The position numbers were made by a program, and so were the translations under genes. Shown piece by piece: positions 53,300 through 60,512 of a stretch of DNA of 64,000 bases. Every line of letters begins with the position of its first letter. Position 1 is the first letter of the stretch. Under the pieces are notes generated by a model, which saw only the letters and a list, made by a program, of their open reading frames with translations, did not search any database and was not told the DNA's origin. Origin of the DNA: Corynebacterium comes (GTDB lineage Bacteria > Actinomycetota > Actinomycetes > Mycobacteriales > Mycobacteriaceae); assembly GCF_009734405.1 (NCBI RefSeq), contig NZ_CP046453.1, positions 1,302,001-1,366,000 on the forward strand, written 5' to 3'.

Positions 53300-54529
53300 A
53301 TGTCGAACCCGAATGAAGTGAAATCAACCCTGAAGCCCGCTTATGACCATGTCATCGTCGGGGGCGGGGTGGCCGCAGACAAGGCGGCTCGCGCAATCCG
53401 GGAGGAGGCGCCGGATGCTTCGGTACTGATCATCTCGGATGTCAGTGACGGCCCACTCTACCGGCCGGGGTTGTCGAAGGACCTGTGGCTCAAGGCTGAC
53501 GCGACCCTGGAAGGAATTGACCTGGGCACCACTGAAACCGGAGCTGAACTGCTCCTGGGCACGACGGTGACCGCACTTGATCCGGAGGCACACGCCGTGA
53601 CCACCTCGGACGGTCAACAGGTCGGCTACGGTCGTCTGTTGCTGGCCACCGGAGCTGCGGCCCGCCACATCGACACCCCGGACGATGACCGCATCGTCTA
53701 CTACCGCAATGCCGACGACTACCGCCACCTGCGCTCCCTGGTCTCCGAGGGCATCCGGGTCGCCATCGTGGGCGGCGGTTACATCGCGTCCGAGATCGCC
53801 GCCGGACTGGCTGCCGCGGGGGCCGACGTCAGCGTCCATTTCCCGGACAGCCGCCTGCTGGAACAGATGTTCCCCGATTCGATCACCAGCCACCTCGCGG
53901 AGGTCTACGAATCAAAGGGCATCAGCCTGAACAGCGGTTTCTTCCTCTCCTCAATCCACGCGGGTCGCCGACTCACCCTGGAGTCCCGGTCCGGCGAGAA
54001 GGTGGAGGCCGACGTGGTCGTCCTCGGCCTGGGCGCGGTACCTAATGTCCAACTGGCTGAGGAGGCAGGCCTGGAGATGGAGCAAGGGGGAGTGAGCGTC
54101 GACGAGACCCTGGCCACCAGCGCCCCGGACGTCTACGCAGCAGGCGATATCGCCACCTTCTCTGATCCGATCCTCGGCCGCCGGCGTGTCGAGCACATGG
54201 CCAACGCGGAGCGTTCCGGCGATGCGGCCGGAAGAACCATGGCGGGCACGCGGACCGAGTACCGTTACACCCCGTTGTTCTGGTCGGACCTCTTCGACGA
54301 CGGCTATGAGGCTCTCGGTGAAACACGCACCAACCACCGGATCGAGGAGGTGTGGAACGACGCCCATGACGCTGCGGTCCTGTACTACCTGGATGGGGAC
54401 GTCGTCCGTGGCGTGCTGATGTGGAACACCTGGGGTGCCGTTCCCAAGGCCCGTGAGGTGATGCAGGCCTCGAAGGAAGGCCGACTGAAGGTCTCGGAAC
54501 TGGCCGGCCAGATCACGCCCGGCGGCTAG
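53300..54529 (+). CDS. FAD-dependent pyridine nucleotide-disulfide-type oxidoreductase
   Basis: A 409-aa flavoprotein of the ferredoxin/rubredoxin reductase-like class. The FAD motif is VIVGGGVAADKAARAI, with GPLYRPGLSKDLW close to the flavin; the NAD(P) motif is VAIVGGGYIASEIAAGLAAAG. YAAGDIATF closes the FAD site. The C-terminal domain contains FWSDLFDDGYEALGE, as in ferredoxin reductases. No redox-active CxxC is visible, so electrons go to an outside partner (ferredoxin or rubredoxin-like), which is not encoded nearby. It is adjacent to a cation pump and an unknown protein. Confidence 0.88.
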   Translation: MSNPNEVKSTLKPAYDHVIVGGGVAADKAARAIREEAPDASVLIISDVSDGPLYRPGLSKDLWLKADATLEGIDLGTTETGAELLLGTTVTALDPEAHAVTTSDGQQVGYGRLLLATGAAARHIDTPDDDRIVYYRNADDYRHLRSLVSEGIRVAIVGGGYIASEIAAGLAAAGADVSVHFPDSRLLEQMFPDSITSHLAEVYESKGISLNSGFFLSSIHAGRRLTLESRSGEKVEADVVVLGLGAVPNVQLAEEAGLEMEQGGVSVDETLATSAPDVYAAGDIATFSDPILGRRRVEHMANAERSGDAAGRTMAGTRTEYRYTPLFWSDLFDDGYEALGETRTNHRIEEVWNDAHDAAVLYYLDGDVVRGVLMWNTWGAVPKAREVMQASKEGRLKVSELAGQITPGG

Positions 54530-54545
54530 CGACGGGATAGGCATC

Positions 54546-55121
54546 ATGCCTGTTCACCGTACGTACGCCGCCTTGTGGTGGCTCCCTGTCGGCGCCGGCG
54601 GACACTTCGTCGTCCACACGAGCCACTGGTGGGAGGTGATGACGGCACGTCGCGAGCATCGACCCCCGCAACCTCTCTTTCATGCGGCGCTGGAGGTGTT
54701 CGATGGGGAGGCAGGCCACGTCATTGAGATGACCCCGGCATGGGGTCAGAAGGTGGAGGCCAGGGGAGTGGTGGCGACCGGGCCCGTGGGGGCGGGGTTT
54801 CTGGGCCGATCGCGGCTGTTCCGCTACGAAGTGCGCTGCTGGAGAGACGGCGTCATCCCTGATCGTGACTTTGCGGTTGGAGAAGCCTCCCTGATCCGGC
54901 TCACCGGCCGCGAGGTGTCGGACATGCTGGCGAGGACCGCTGAAGTCCCGCCACTGACGTGGGGAAGAGACGAAGTGGGAATCGGGGATATGTGGAACTC
55001 GAACTCGCTCATCGCCTGGCTGCTCCACACCGGGGGCATCGATGCCCGCAGTTTCGCTCCGCCGGATCCCGGGCGGGCACCTGGTTGGCTGGCGGGCATC
55101 GTCGTGGCTGAGCGCCGGTGA
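54546..55121 (+). CDS. Conserved actinobacterial protein of unknown function
   Basis: A 191-aa protein starting 16 nt after the oxidoreductase gene, so likely in its operon. Conserved pieces are WLPVGAGGHFVVHTSHWWE near the start, LFHAALEVF and the C-terminal GDMWNSNSLIAWLL followed by PPDPGRAPGWLAG. The arrangement of a His near the N-terminus and an Asn-Ser motif in a late helix recalls permuted papain-like folds, but there is no matching Cys. No signal peptide or membrane helix. I do not recognise a function. Confidence 0.65.
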   Translation: MPVHRTYAALWWLPVGAGGHFVVHTSHWWEVMTARREHRPPQPLFHAALEVFDGEAGHVIEMTPAWGQKVEARGVVATGPVGAGFLGRSRLFRYEVRCWRDGVIPDRDFAVGEASLIRLTGREVSDMLARTAEVPPLTWGRDEVGIGDMWNSNSLIAWLLHTGGIDARSFAPPDPGRAPGWLAGIVVAERR

Positions 55122-55729
55122 GTGAAGCATTATGTCAGATCAGGCGGAGGTGGTCGAGATGGGTGATTCTCCTGCCGGACGTTCCCGTCGCTGCGCCCGG
55201 CTCGTGGGAAATCGCCCTGAAGGTTCCGGGAGCCGACGCAACCGTCCGGGAAAGGGCTGGCGGGCGAACTCGAAGCCGGCAGCCGTGTTTCATGTCAACG
55301 GACAAAAGACACCCGGTGGGGAGCTGTGCCCGGATCTGAAATGACATAATGTACATTATCGGACAATCGGTATGACCTGCCCGGGTCGGCCGGACGGCGA
55401 CTCGGTCCGCATGTCGTTCCGCGCCGACGTGCACCGCCGCCACCGCAACGCCCGCCCGTGGCGTCGGCTCGGACTCGCCGCACTCCGGCGCTGTCCCGCA
55501 CGGCCCGCCGCGAGCAGCCTCCTGCGTGACGGCGGACTGTGCGCCGTTGCGCACCCGCAGATCTTTCCGCCCCGACACCTGCCGAGCACTCCCTGGGTCC
55601 GGCCGCGTCGGCCGGACTACAGCTGACGTCCACCCCGGCCCGTAGCCATGCCCTGGCGCCCGACATGCTTCGTTCCCGCCGAAAGCGAAAAATGCCCGTC
55701 GGCCGCCTCTTTCTCACGACCTCCGGGCC
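55122..55729. other. Gene-poor stretch of about 600 bp
   Basis: All reading frames here are short and Arg/Pro/Ala-heavy, as non-coding high-GC DNA gives; none has a ribosome-binding site or a recognisable domain. The notable content is the TA-centred 14-bp palindrome at 55346-55359 in a short AT-rich island. No tRNA or known RNA fold was found. Confidence 0.5.
55346..55359. repeat. TA-centred 14-bp perfect palindrome
   Basis: ATAATGTACATTAT, flanked by TGAC on the left and CGGACA on the right, is AT-rich inside GC-rich sequence. Serine-resolvase crossover sites are AT-rich dyads with a central TA, so a relic res site is possible; an operator for an unlinked repressor is the alternative. Confidence 0.5.
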
Positions 55730-55762
55730 GGTCTATTTACGTCACTGTGACGTAAATAGACC
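55730..55762 (-). terminator. Long AT-containing perfect inverted repeat after the YceI operon
   Basis: Arms 55730-55745 and 55747-55762 are perfect over 16 bp around a single base, starting GGTCTATTTACGTCA. It begins 8 nt after the stop of the last gene on the minus strand, which suits a terminator or 3' stabilising hairpin. There is no T-run. The AT content is unusual for this genome. Confidence 0.55.
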
Positions 55763-55770
55763 CCATCTCG

Positions 55771-55944
55771 CTACTGCCGTTCACGCTGCCGATATGCGTA
55801 CCAGAGCTGCCAGACGGACACCAGGACCAGGATGCCGGCGATGATGCCGACGATCCAATGACCCTGCCAGGCGACGAAGACGCCGAACGCCAGGATGACA
55901 ATCAGGCGCAGCCAGATCATCGGGATCATCCGGGAAGGAGTCAT
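55771..55944 (-). CDS. Small membrane protein translated with YceI
   Basis: A 57-aa protein: MTPSRMIPMIWLR, a hydrophobic run LIVILAFGVFVAW, then WIVGIIAGILVLVSVWQLWY and a basic end RQRERQ. Two short or one bent transmembrane helix are expected. Its ATG shares a base with the YceI stop (TGATG), so it should be translated by re-initiation after YceI. No family is known to me. The hairpin at 55730 follows. Confidence 0.7.
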   Translation of the reverse strand: MTPSRMIPMIWLRLIVILAFGVFVAWQGHWIVGIIAGILVLVSVWQLWYAYRQRERQ

Positions 55945-56645
55945 CAGTTCTTCTCCAGGGCGAGCCGGATGTTCAGCTCGCCCACGTCGTCGATCTTGGC
56001 GGCGACGAAGTCCGGCGATTCGACGCCGTACTCGTGGCGGTCGATCAGGACGTCGCCGGAGACGATGAGACGTTCGGCGTCGCGAAGCACATCAAACTCG
56101 TGGCTCAGGGGGCGGGTCTCCCCGCGGATCTCCAGCTCGCCGGTCAGCGTCAGCTTGGCCGGGGTTCCGTTGCCCGGGACCTGGGAGACGTCAGCCGGTT
56201 CGGTGATCCTGAAGGTGGCCGTCGGGAACTCGTTGGTGTTGAGGATCTTGTTGCGGACGTTGATGTCGCGCCGCTCATTGTCGGTGGACACCTCGGCCAT
56301 GTCGACGGTGATTTCGCCGGCCCTGAGGGTGCCGGCCTCAATCGTCGCATAGCCCTCGACGGCCTGGGTGGAGCCGGAGGTCTGGCGGCGGTCAGACGGC
56401 AGGATCTCGAAGAAGGTGAAGCCGACCGACGTGGTGTTCTGGTCGCGGGTATGGGCGACCTGCCAGTCGCCGTTGATGTCCGTCGACGCCGGCTGGGCGT
56501 TCTGTGCGGACAGTCCTTCAGTACGGACGCCCGGACCCATCACTGCGGCTACCAGCACGGGCACCACGGCCACCAGGGCGAGCGCCACGATGAGTACGAC
56601 GAAGATCGCGATGACGATCTTGTTGGCGGATTTCTGCTGGGACAT
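55944..56645 (-). CDS. YceI-family lipid-binding protein, membrane anchored
   Basis: A 233-aa protein with a non-cleaved N-terminal membrane helix (IVIAIFVVLIVALALVAVVPV) and a YceI-like beta-barrel domain (about 60-233). TSVGFTFFEI, the EGYATIEAGTL turn and ELEIRGETRPLSHEFDV, ending RHEYGVESPDFVAAKI, match the family, whose members bind isoprenoid lipids such as quinones. It probably faces the outside of the membrane. It heads a two-gene operon with the 57-aa membrane protein. Confidence 0.88.
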   Translation of the reverse strand: MSQQKSANKIVIAIFVVLIVALALVAVVPVLVAAVMGPGVRTEGLSAQNAQPASTDINGDWQVAHTRDQNTTSVGFTFFEILPSDRRQTSGSTQAVEGYATIEAGTLRAGEITVDMAEVSTDNERRDINVRNKILNTNEFPTATFRITEPADVSQVPGNGTPAKLTLTGELEIRGETRPLSHEFDVLRDAERLIVSGDVLIDRHEYGVESPDFVAAKIDDVGELNIRLALEKN

Positions 56646-56652
56646 CCTCTTG

Positions 56653-57000
56653 TTACCTCAACTTTTCAATCGTCCGTGCGAGCGCAACCAGTTCGGTGCA
56701 GAGGACGCGCATTTCTTCCGGTTCTGCGCCTTCCGCAGATGCGGTCGCCACGTCCTCGGCCGCGCACCGCAATTCGAAGAGCGAATCCCGCAGTGCCGCG
56801 ACGCGGTCCGGATGAATGATAACTGCTTCCGCCGGGATACTGGTACCTGCAACATTGTGTCGCTGTTCATACGCCCGCTGCTTGCATGATCTGCTGCAGT
56901 ACTTCCGCGGTCTGCCACGGCCGGTGCTCATGAGCTCCTTGCCGCACCACGCGCAGGAAGTGACGGGATGGGTCGGAGATATCGTCACGTGACACACCAT
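56653..57000 (-). CDS. Small zinc-finger-like protein
   Basis: A 115-aa protein with an N-terminal metal site: SCAWCGKEL and KYCSRSCKQRAYEQRH (Cys-x2-Cys and Cys-x3-Cys), with GRGRPRKYC similar to a treble-clef or plant-homeodomain-like knuckle. The C-terminal 65 residues are helical and acidic (LRDSLFELRCAAEDVATA). Actinobacterial proteins of this kind are annotated only as hypothetical. AAGGA lies 6 nt before the ATG at 57000. It ends 8 nt before the YceI gene start and is transcribed in the same direction, so it may be the first gene of that unit. Confidence 0.75.
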   Translation of the reverse strand: MVCHVTISPTHPVTSCAWCGKELMSTGRGRPRKYCSRSCKQRAYEQRHNVAGTSIPAEAVIIHPDRVAALRDSLFELRCAAEDVATASAEGAEPEEMRVLCTELVALARTIEKLR

Positions 57001-57021
57001 AACCGATCCTTGCCATGTGCA

Positions 57022-57053
57022 GGGAACAAACCGGGTGGCGAGTCCGTTATAAT
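57022..57053 (+). promoter_or_regulatory. Overlapping SigH-type and sigma-A promoter elements of rbpA
   Basis: GGGAAC (57022-57027) and CGTT (57045-57048) have the spacing of SigH/SigR promoters (about 17-18 nt). TATAAT (57048-57053) overlaps the second box and is a perfect sigma-A -10. rbpA could therefore be transcribed both constitutively and on thiol or heat stress. Confidence 0.6.
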
Positions 57054-57129
57054 GGTACGTCTACAAGTGAACCAGGCGAGATGGCCTGCTTAGGTTCCCC
57101 GGGAATGCAACGAAAAGGATGATGCCGCA

Positions 57130-57507
57130 ATGGCAGATCGCGTACTCCGCGGCAGCCGCATGGGTGCCGTCAGCTATGAAACTGACCGCGACCACGACCT
57201 TGCCCCGCGCCAGATGGTGAAGTACCGCACAGACAGCGGCGAGATCTACGAGGTCCCGTTCGCCGAGGACGCGGAGATCCCCGAGGAGTGGATGTGCAAG
57301 AACGGCCAGCTGGGAACCCTCATGGAGGGCGAGGGCGTCGAGTCCAAGCCTGTCAAGCCCCCGCGTACTCACTGGGACATGCTGCTCGAACGTCGCTCCA
57401 TCGAGGAACTGGATGTGCTCCTGGAGGAGCGCATCGAGCTGCTGCGTAAGCGTCGTCGTTCCGCGGCCCGTCTGCTCAAGGAGCAGCAGGCCAAGGAAGG
57501 CGAGTAA
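57130..57507 (+). CDS. rbpA: RNA polymerase-binding protein RbpA
   Basis: A 125-aa transcription factor that stabilises the RNA polymerase-sigma complex and open promoters in actinobacteria. The conserved N-terminal tail (MADRVLRGSRMGAVSYE) and the zinc-ribbon-like core (VKYRTDSGEIYEVPFAEDAEIPEEW with MCKNGQ) are followed by the basic linker (PVKPPRTHWDMLLERRS) and sigma-interaction helix. The GAAAAGGATG region 8 nt upstream provides the ribosome-binding site. A terminator follows. Confidence 0.96.
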   Translation: MADRVLRGSRMGAVSYETDRDHDLAPRQMVKYRTDSGEIYEVPFAEDAEIPEEWMCKNGQLGTLMEGEGVESKPVKPPRTHWDMLLERRSIEELDVLLEERIELLRKRRRSAARLLKEQQAKEGE

Positions 57508-57529
57508 CCCCCAGGTTCGCCTACGACCG

Positions 57530-57573
57530 ATCCCCTCCCCGACCCTGTCCCAGGGCCTCGGGAGGGGATTTTT
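57530..57573 (+). terminator. Terminator of rbpA with T-run
   Basis: TCCCCTCCC and GGGAGGGGA pair around a loop that itself contains a CCCTGTCCCAGGG hairpin; the last arm runs into ATTTTTC. It also ends 25 nt before the converging ppm gene. Confidence 0.85.
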
Positions 57574-57597
57574 CTTCCCCCGCACAGTGCTGATCTA

Positions 57598-58401
57598 TCA
57601 GCGCCTGCGGTTGCGATTCCAGCGGTTGTACTCGTAACCGATGACACTCCTGGTCACTCCGGCCATTTCTGCGAGCTGCCCCGCACGGTGCTTGACGCCC
57701 CAGCGTGTGACCTCGAAGAGGGAATCCTTGACGAAGCTGCCGTCGAGCTTCGATTCGCCGATCTCACGCTCGGTGAAGGTGATGGGAACCTCGCGGACGT
57801 CGAAACCAGCGACATTCGCACGCCACGCGAGGTCAACCTGGAAGATGTAGCCGGCGTTCGACAGCTCATCCAGATCCATCTCCTCGAGCACCGCGCGACG
57901 GTAGGCGCGGTAGCCGGCGGTCATGTCGGAGAGGCCACCTCCCAGCATCAGCGAGATGTAGGCGTTTCCACCCTTGGACAGGATCCAGCGCTTCTTCGGC
58001 CAGTTGACCACCTTGCCGCCCGGGACGTAACGGGAACCGATGACCAGATCCGCCCCGGCATCGATCTCGGCCAGCAGGAGGTGGAGCTGCTCGGGGGCAT
58101 GGGAGCCGTCGGCGTCCATCTCGCACAGGACGGTGTATTCGCGCTCCAGACCCCACTGGAAACCCGCCACGTAGGCGCCGCACAGTCCGCCCTTGCCCTC
58201 GCGGTGGAGGACGTTGACGTGCTCGTCCTCGGCCGCGAGCTCATCGGCTTTGGCGCCGGTGCCGTCGGGGCTGTTGTCGTCGACGATGAGGATGTCGACC
58301 TCCGGGGTGGCGGCGCGGACGCGTCCGACGATGAGCGGGAGGTTCTCCAGCTCGTTGTAGGTGGGGATGATAACCAGGGTCGCGTCACTGGGGTTGGTCA
58401 C
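57598..58401 (-). CDS. ppm: Polyprenol monophosphomannose synthase (Ppm/DPM1-like)
   Basis: A 267-aa GT2 glycosyltransferase that makes polyprenol-phosphate-mannose, donor for lipomannan, LAM and protein mannosylation. The sequence opens with [13 protein letters not shown], has the DDNSPDGTG and [12 protein letters not shown] (Asp-x-Asp) sites and the KWKR-like [10 protein letters not shown] helix. It has no C-terminal membrane helix of its own. The GTG at 58401 (AAGGAGA upstream) overlaps the lnt stop as GTGA. In M. tuberculosis the two activities are fused in one Ppm1 protein; here they are separate but coupled. Confidence 0.94.
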   Translation of the reverse strand: MTNPSDATLVIIPTYNELENLPLIVGRVRAATPEVDILIVDDNSPDGTGAKADELAAEDEHVNVLHREGKGGLCGAYVAGFQWGLEREYTVLCEMDADGSHAPEQLHLLLAEIDAGADLVIGSRYVPGGKVVNWPKKRWILSKGGNAYISLMLGGGLSDMTAGYRAYRRAVLEEMDLDELSNAGYIFQVDLAWRANVAGFDVREVPITFTEREIGESKLDGSFVKDSLFEVTRWGVKHRAGQLAEMAGVTRSVIGYEYNRWNRNRRR

Positions 58402-59951
58402 GATGGTCTCCTTCTGGATGTTGTCGGTCGCCGCTTTCCTGTGGCAGGAAGCGGCTTCCGGCGGGCGGCCACCAGGGCGGCGGCCAAGAACATGCCTCCC
58501 AGGATTATAAGTCCCCACTGAACGACCTGGCCGTACCGGGCCGCGAACGTGATGGAATCACGCAGCGGGAGCGTCTCCACGAGGGTGCCGGGGTGGAAGA
58601 TCCCGGTCTTCTGGCTGACGGAGCCGTCGGGGTGGATGATGGCGGAAACGCCGGAGGTGGCGGCAACGACCAGGGCCCGGTCGACCTCGATGGCACGCAT
58701 CCGGCTCATGGCCAGCTGCTGGTAGGTCATGTCGGTGAAGCCGAAGGTGGCGTTGTTGGTGGGCGTGCTCAGCAGCTGGGCGCCGTCCAGGACCGCCTGG
58801 CGGTAGGCCGGGTCGAAGGCCACCTCGTAGCAGGTGGCCACGCCCACGATGACGTCCCGCATGCGGACCGTGAACTCGGGCGGGCCGGGCTTGAAGTCGC
58901 CGGCCTGGTCCACGTAGGGCGAGAACATTCGGAAGAAGTCCCGCAGGGGCATGTATTCGCCGAAGGGCTGGAGGAAGTGCTTGTGGTGGTGGTCGCCCCG
59001 GCCGGTCTCCGGGTCCATCACGACCATGGTGTTGCGGTCGCCGACCTCGTCGCGGGTGATGGTGCCCACCAGCACCGGCGCATCCACGGCCGCGACCCCC
59101 CGGTCGACCAGCTCGCCGGCACGCTCGTCGGCGAAGGGATTGACGTCGGAGGAGTTCTCGGGCCAGATGACCAGGTCGAGTTCCTGACCGCTCTCCCCCA
59201 CCTGCGCGGCAAGCTGTTCGGTGACCTTGACGTGATTGCCCAGCACCGCCCGGCGCTGGGCGTTGAAGTCCAGGCCCATGCGCGGGACGTTGCCCTGGAC
59301 TGCGGCGACGGTGACGTCGCCGACGGTTGCGTCTTCGTGGTTGACCACGGTCAGGCCGGTGAGCAGTCCGGCCAGCAGGGGCACGATCGCCATGACAACC
59401 GCCGTCACCCGGACCCGACGGTCCCGGACGAACAGGCCCGCGAGTCCGGCACCGACCATCACGGTGGCCAGGGTGACCAACGCGGGGCCACCCCAGACGA
59501 CGAGGTTGGCCAGCGGCCCGTTGATCTGGCCCCAGGCCAGGCGCACCCAGGCGAAACCGCCGAAGGGGAAGGAGCTGCGTACCCATTCGACGAACAGGTA
59601 GACGAAGGGGAAGGCGAGGAATCCGTAGCGCCAGCGCGCGACAGCCACGCCGCCCAGGCCGGTGATCAGCGCGGAGAGGGCGCAGAAGAGGGCGAGCGCC
59701 ACGTAGGGCAGGTTCCCCACGAACTCGCCGATCCACGGCAGCATGAACAGGTAGAGCACCAGGGCGTGGACGAATCCGAGCAGAGCGCCCGCGCGCAAGG
59801 ACGGCCCGGGGCGCCCCTTCCAGGGCATCAGGCTGATGTAGAGCCCCGCCATGCCGAAGACGGCCATGAACCACCAGCCCAACGGTTCGTTGGAGGTGAA
59901 GGCGAGGAAGCCGGAGGCTGCGGCGAGGAACAGGCGCAGCAGGAGGGTCAC
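58398..59951 (-). CDS. lnt: Apolipoprotein N-acyltransferase (Lnt)
   Basis: A 517-aa membrane enzyme that acylates the N-terminal Cys of lipoproteins. The first 200 residues hold six or more hydrophobic helices ([16 protein letters not shown] onwards). The C-terminal nitrilase domain has [15 protein letters not shown] (catalytic Glu), [11 protein letters not shown] (Lys replaced by neighbouring residues in this family segment) and ATCYEVAFD (catalytic Cys). The GTG at 59951 overlaps the fxsA stop, and its stop overlaps the ppm start. The operon fxsA-lnt-ppm ties lipoprotein acylation to polyprenol mannose supply. Confidence 0.93.
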   Translation of the reverse strand: MTLLLRLFLAAASGFLAFTSNEPLGWWFMAVFGMAGLYISLMPWKGRPGPSLRAGALLGFVHALVLYLFMLPWIGEFVGNLPYVALALFCALSALITGLGGVAVARWRYGFLAFPFVYLFVEWVRSSFPFGGFAWVRLAWGQINGPLANLVVWGGPALVTLATVMVGAGLAGLFVRDRRVRVTAVVMAIVPLLAGLLTGLTVVNHEDATVGDVTVAAVQGNVPRMGLDFNAQRRAVLGNHVKVTEQLAAQVGESGQELDLVIWPENSSDVNPFADERAGELVDRGVAAVDAPVLVGTITRDEVGDRNTMVVMDPETGRGDHHHKHFLQPFGEYMPLRDFFRMFSPYVDQAGDFKPGPPEFTVRMRDVIVGVATCYEVAFDPAYRQAVLDGAQLLSTPTNNATFGFTDMTYQQLAMSRMRAIEVDRALVVAATSGVSAIIHPDGSVSQKTGIFHPGTLVETLPLRDSITFAARYGQVVQWGLIILGGMFLAAALVAARRKPLPATGKRRPTTSRRRPS

Positions 59952-60511
59952 TCCCTGTCCCCCGGCTTGCCGCCGGTGGAATCCCCGCCGAAGTCCTCGG
60001 GGCGGATGTTGCGGGTCCATTCCTCGATCTCGGATTCCTCGATGACCTCGCCTGCGGGCTCGTCGGAGCGCTGGCCTTCCGGATCGACGAAGCTGCCGTA
60101 GCTGGTGGTGGAACGGTTCGCGTTGGTGGCCTCGAAACTGCGCACACCGAGGTTCTCGATGGACTTGACCAGCTTCGCGGCGAGCATCCTGCGCGCCAGG
60201 GAGCGGGTCGGAGGGAAGATCAGGAACAGGCCCACCACAGATGACGCGATACCGGGGGTGCCCGCGAGAATGGCGCCGGCGGTGAGCAGGCCGTAATCAC
60301 CCGCCAGACGGCCGGCGCTGATGCGCTGGGCGGCGGCCAGGCGGCCGACGCGCTGCATCTCCACGAACGCGCTGACCAGCCCCAGGGCCATCAGGGCGAA
60401 CAGCAGGAGCAGGGCCCAGCCGACGCCGAGCCAGGAGGCGACCGCCCAGAAGGTCAGGGCCTCGATGAAAAGTAGGGGGAAGATTGCGAAGATCAACGGC
60501 ACGTCTGCCAC
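59948..60511 (-). CDS. FxsA-family membrane protein
   Basis: A 187-aa protein of the FxsA family. The first half is membrane-spanning (LIFAIFPLLFIEALTFWAV, WALLLLFALMALGLVSA) and contains the GLLTAGAILAGTPGIASSVVG stretch (Thr/Pro-rich hydrophobic) followed by LFLIFPPTR, typical of FxsA. The C-terminal 70 residues are hydrophilic and acidic, longer than in E. coli FxsA. Function in this genus is unknown; position suggests a role linked to envelope maintenance. The first gene of the fxsA-lnt-ppm operon. Confidence 0.88.
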   Translation of the reverse strand: MADVPLIFAIFPLLFIEALTFWAVASWLGVGWALLLLFALMALGLVSAFVEMQRVGRLAAAQRISAGRLAGDYGLLTAGAILAGTPGIASSVVGLFLIFPPTRSLARRMLAAKLVKSIENLGVRSFEATNANRSTTSYGSFVDPEGQRSDEPAGEVIEESEIEEWTRNIRPEDFGGDSTGGKPGDRE

Positions 60512-60512
60512 A

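Noticed and set aside
55132..55626. Several ORFs of 70-90 codons in the gene-poor stretch
   Set aside because: They are Arg/Pro/Ala-biased in all frames, have no ribosome-binding sites and no domain, as expected for random GC-rich sequence.
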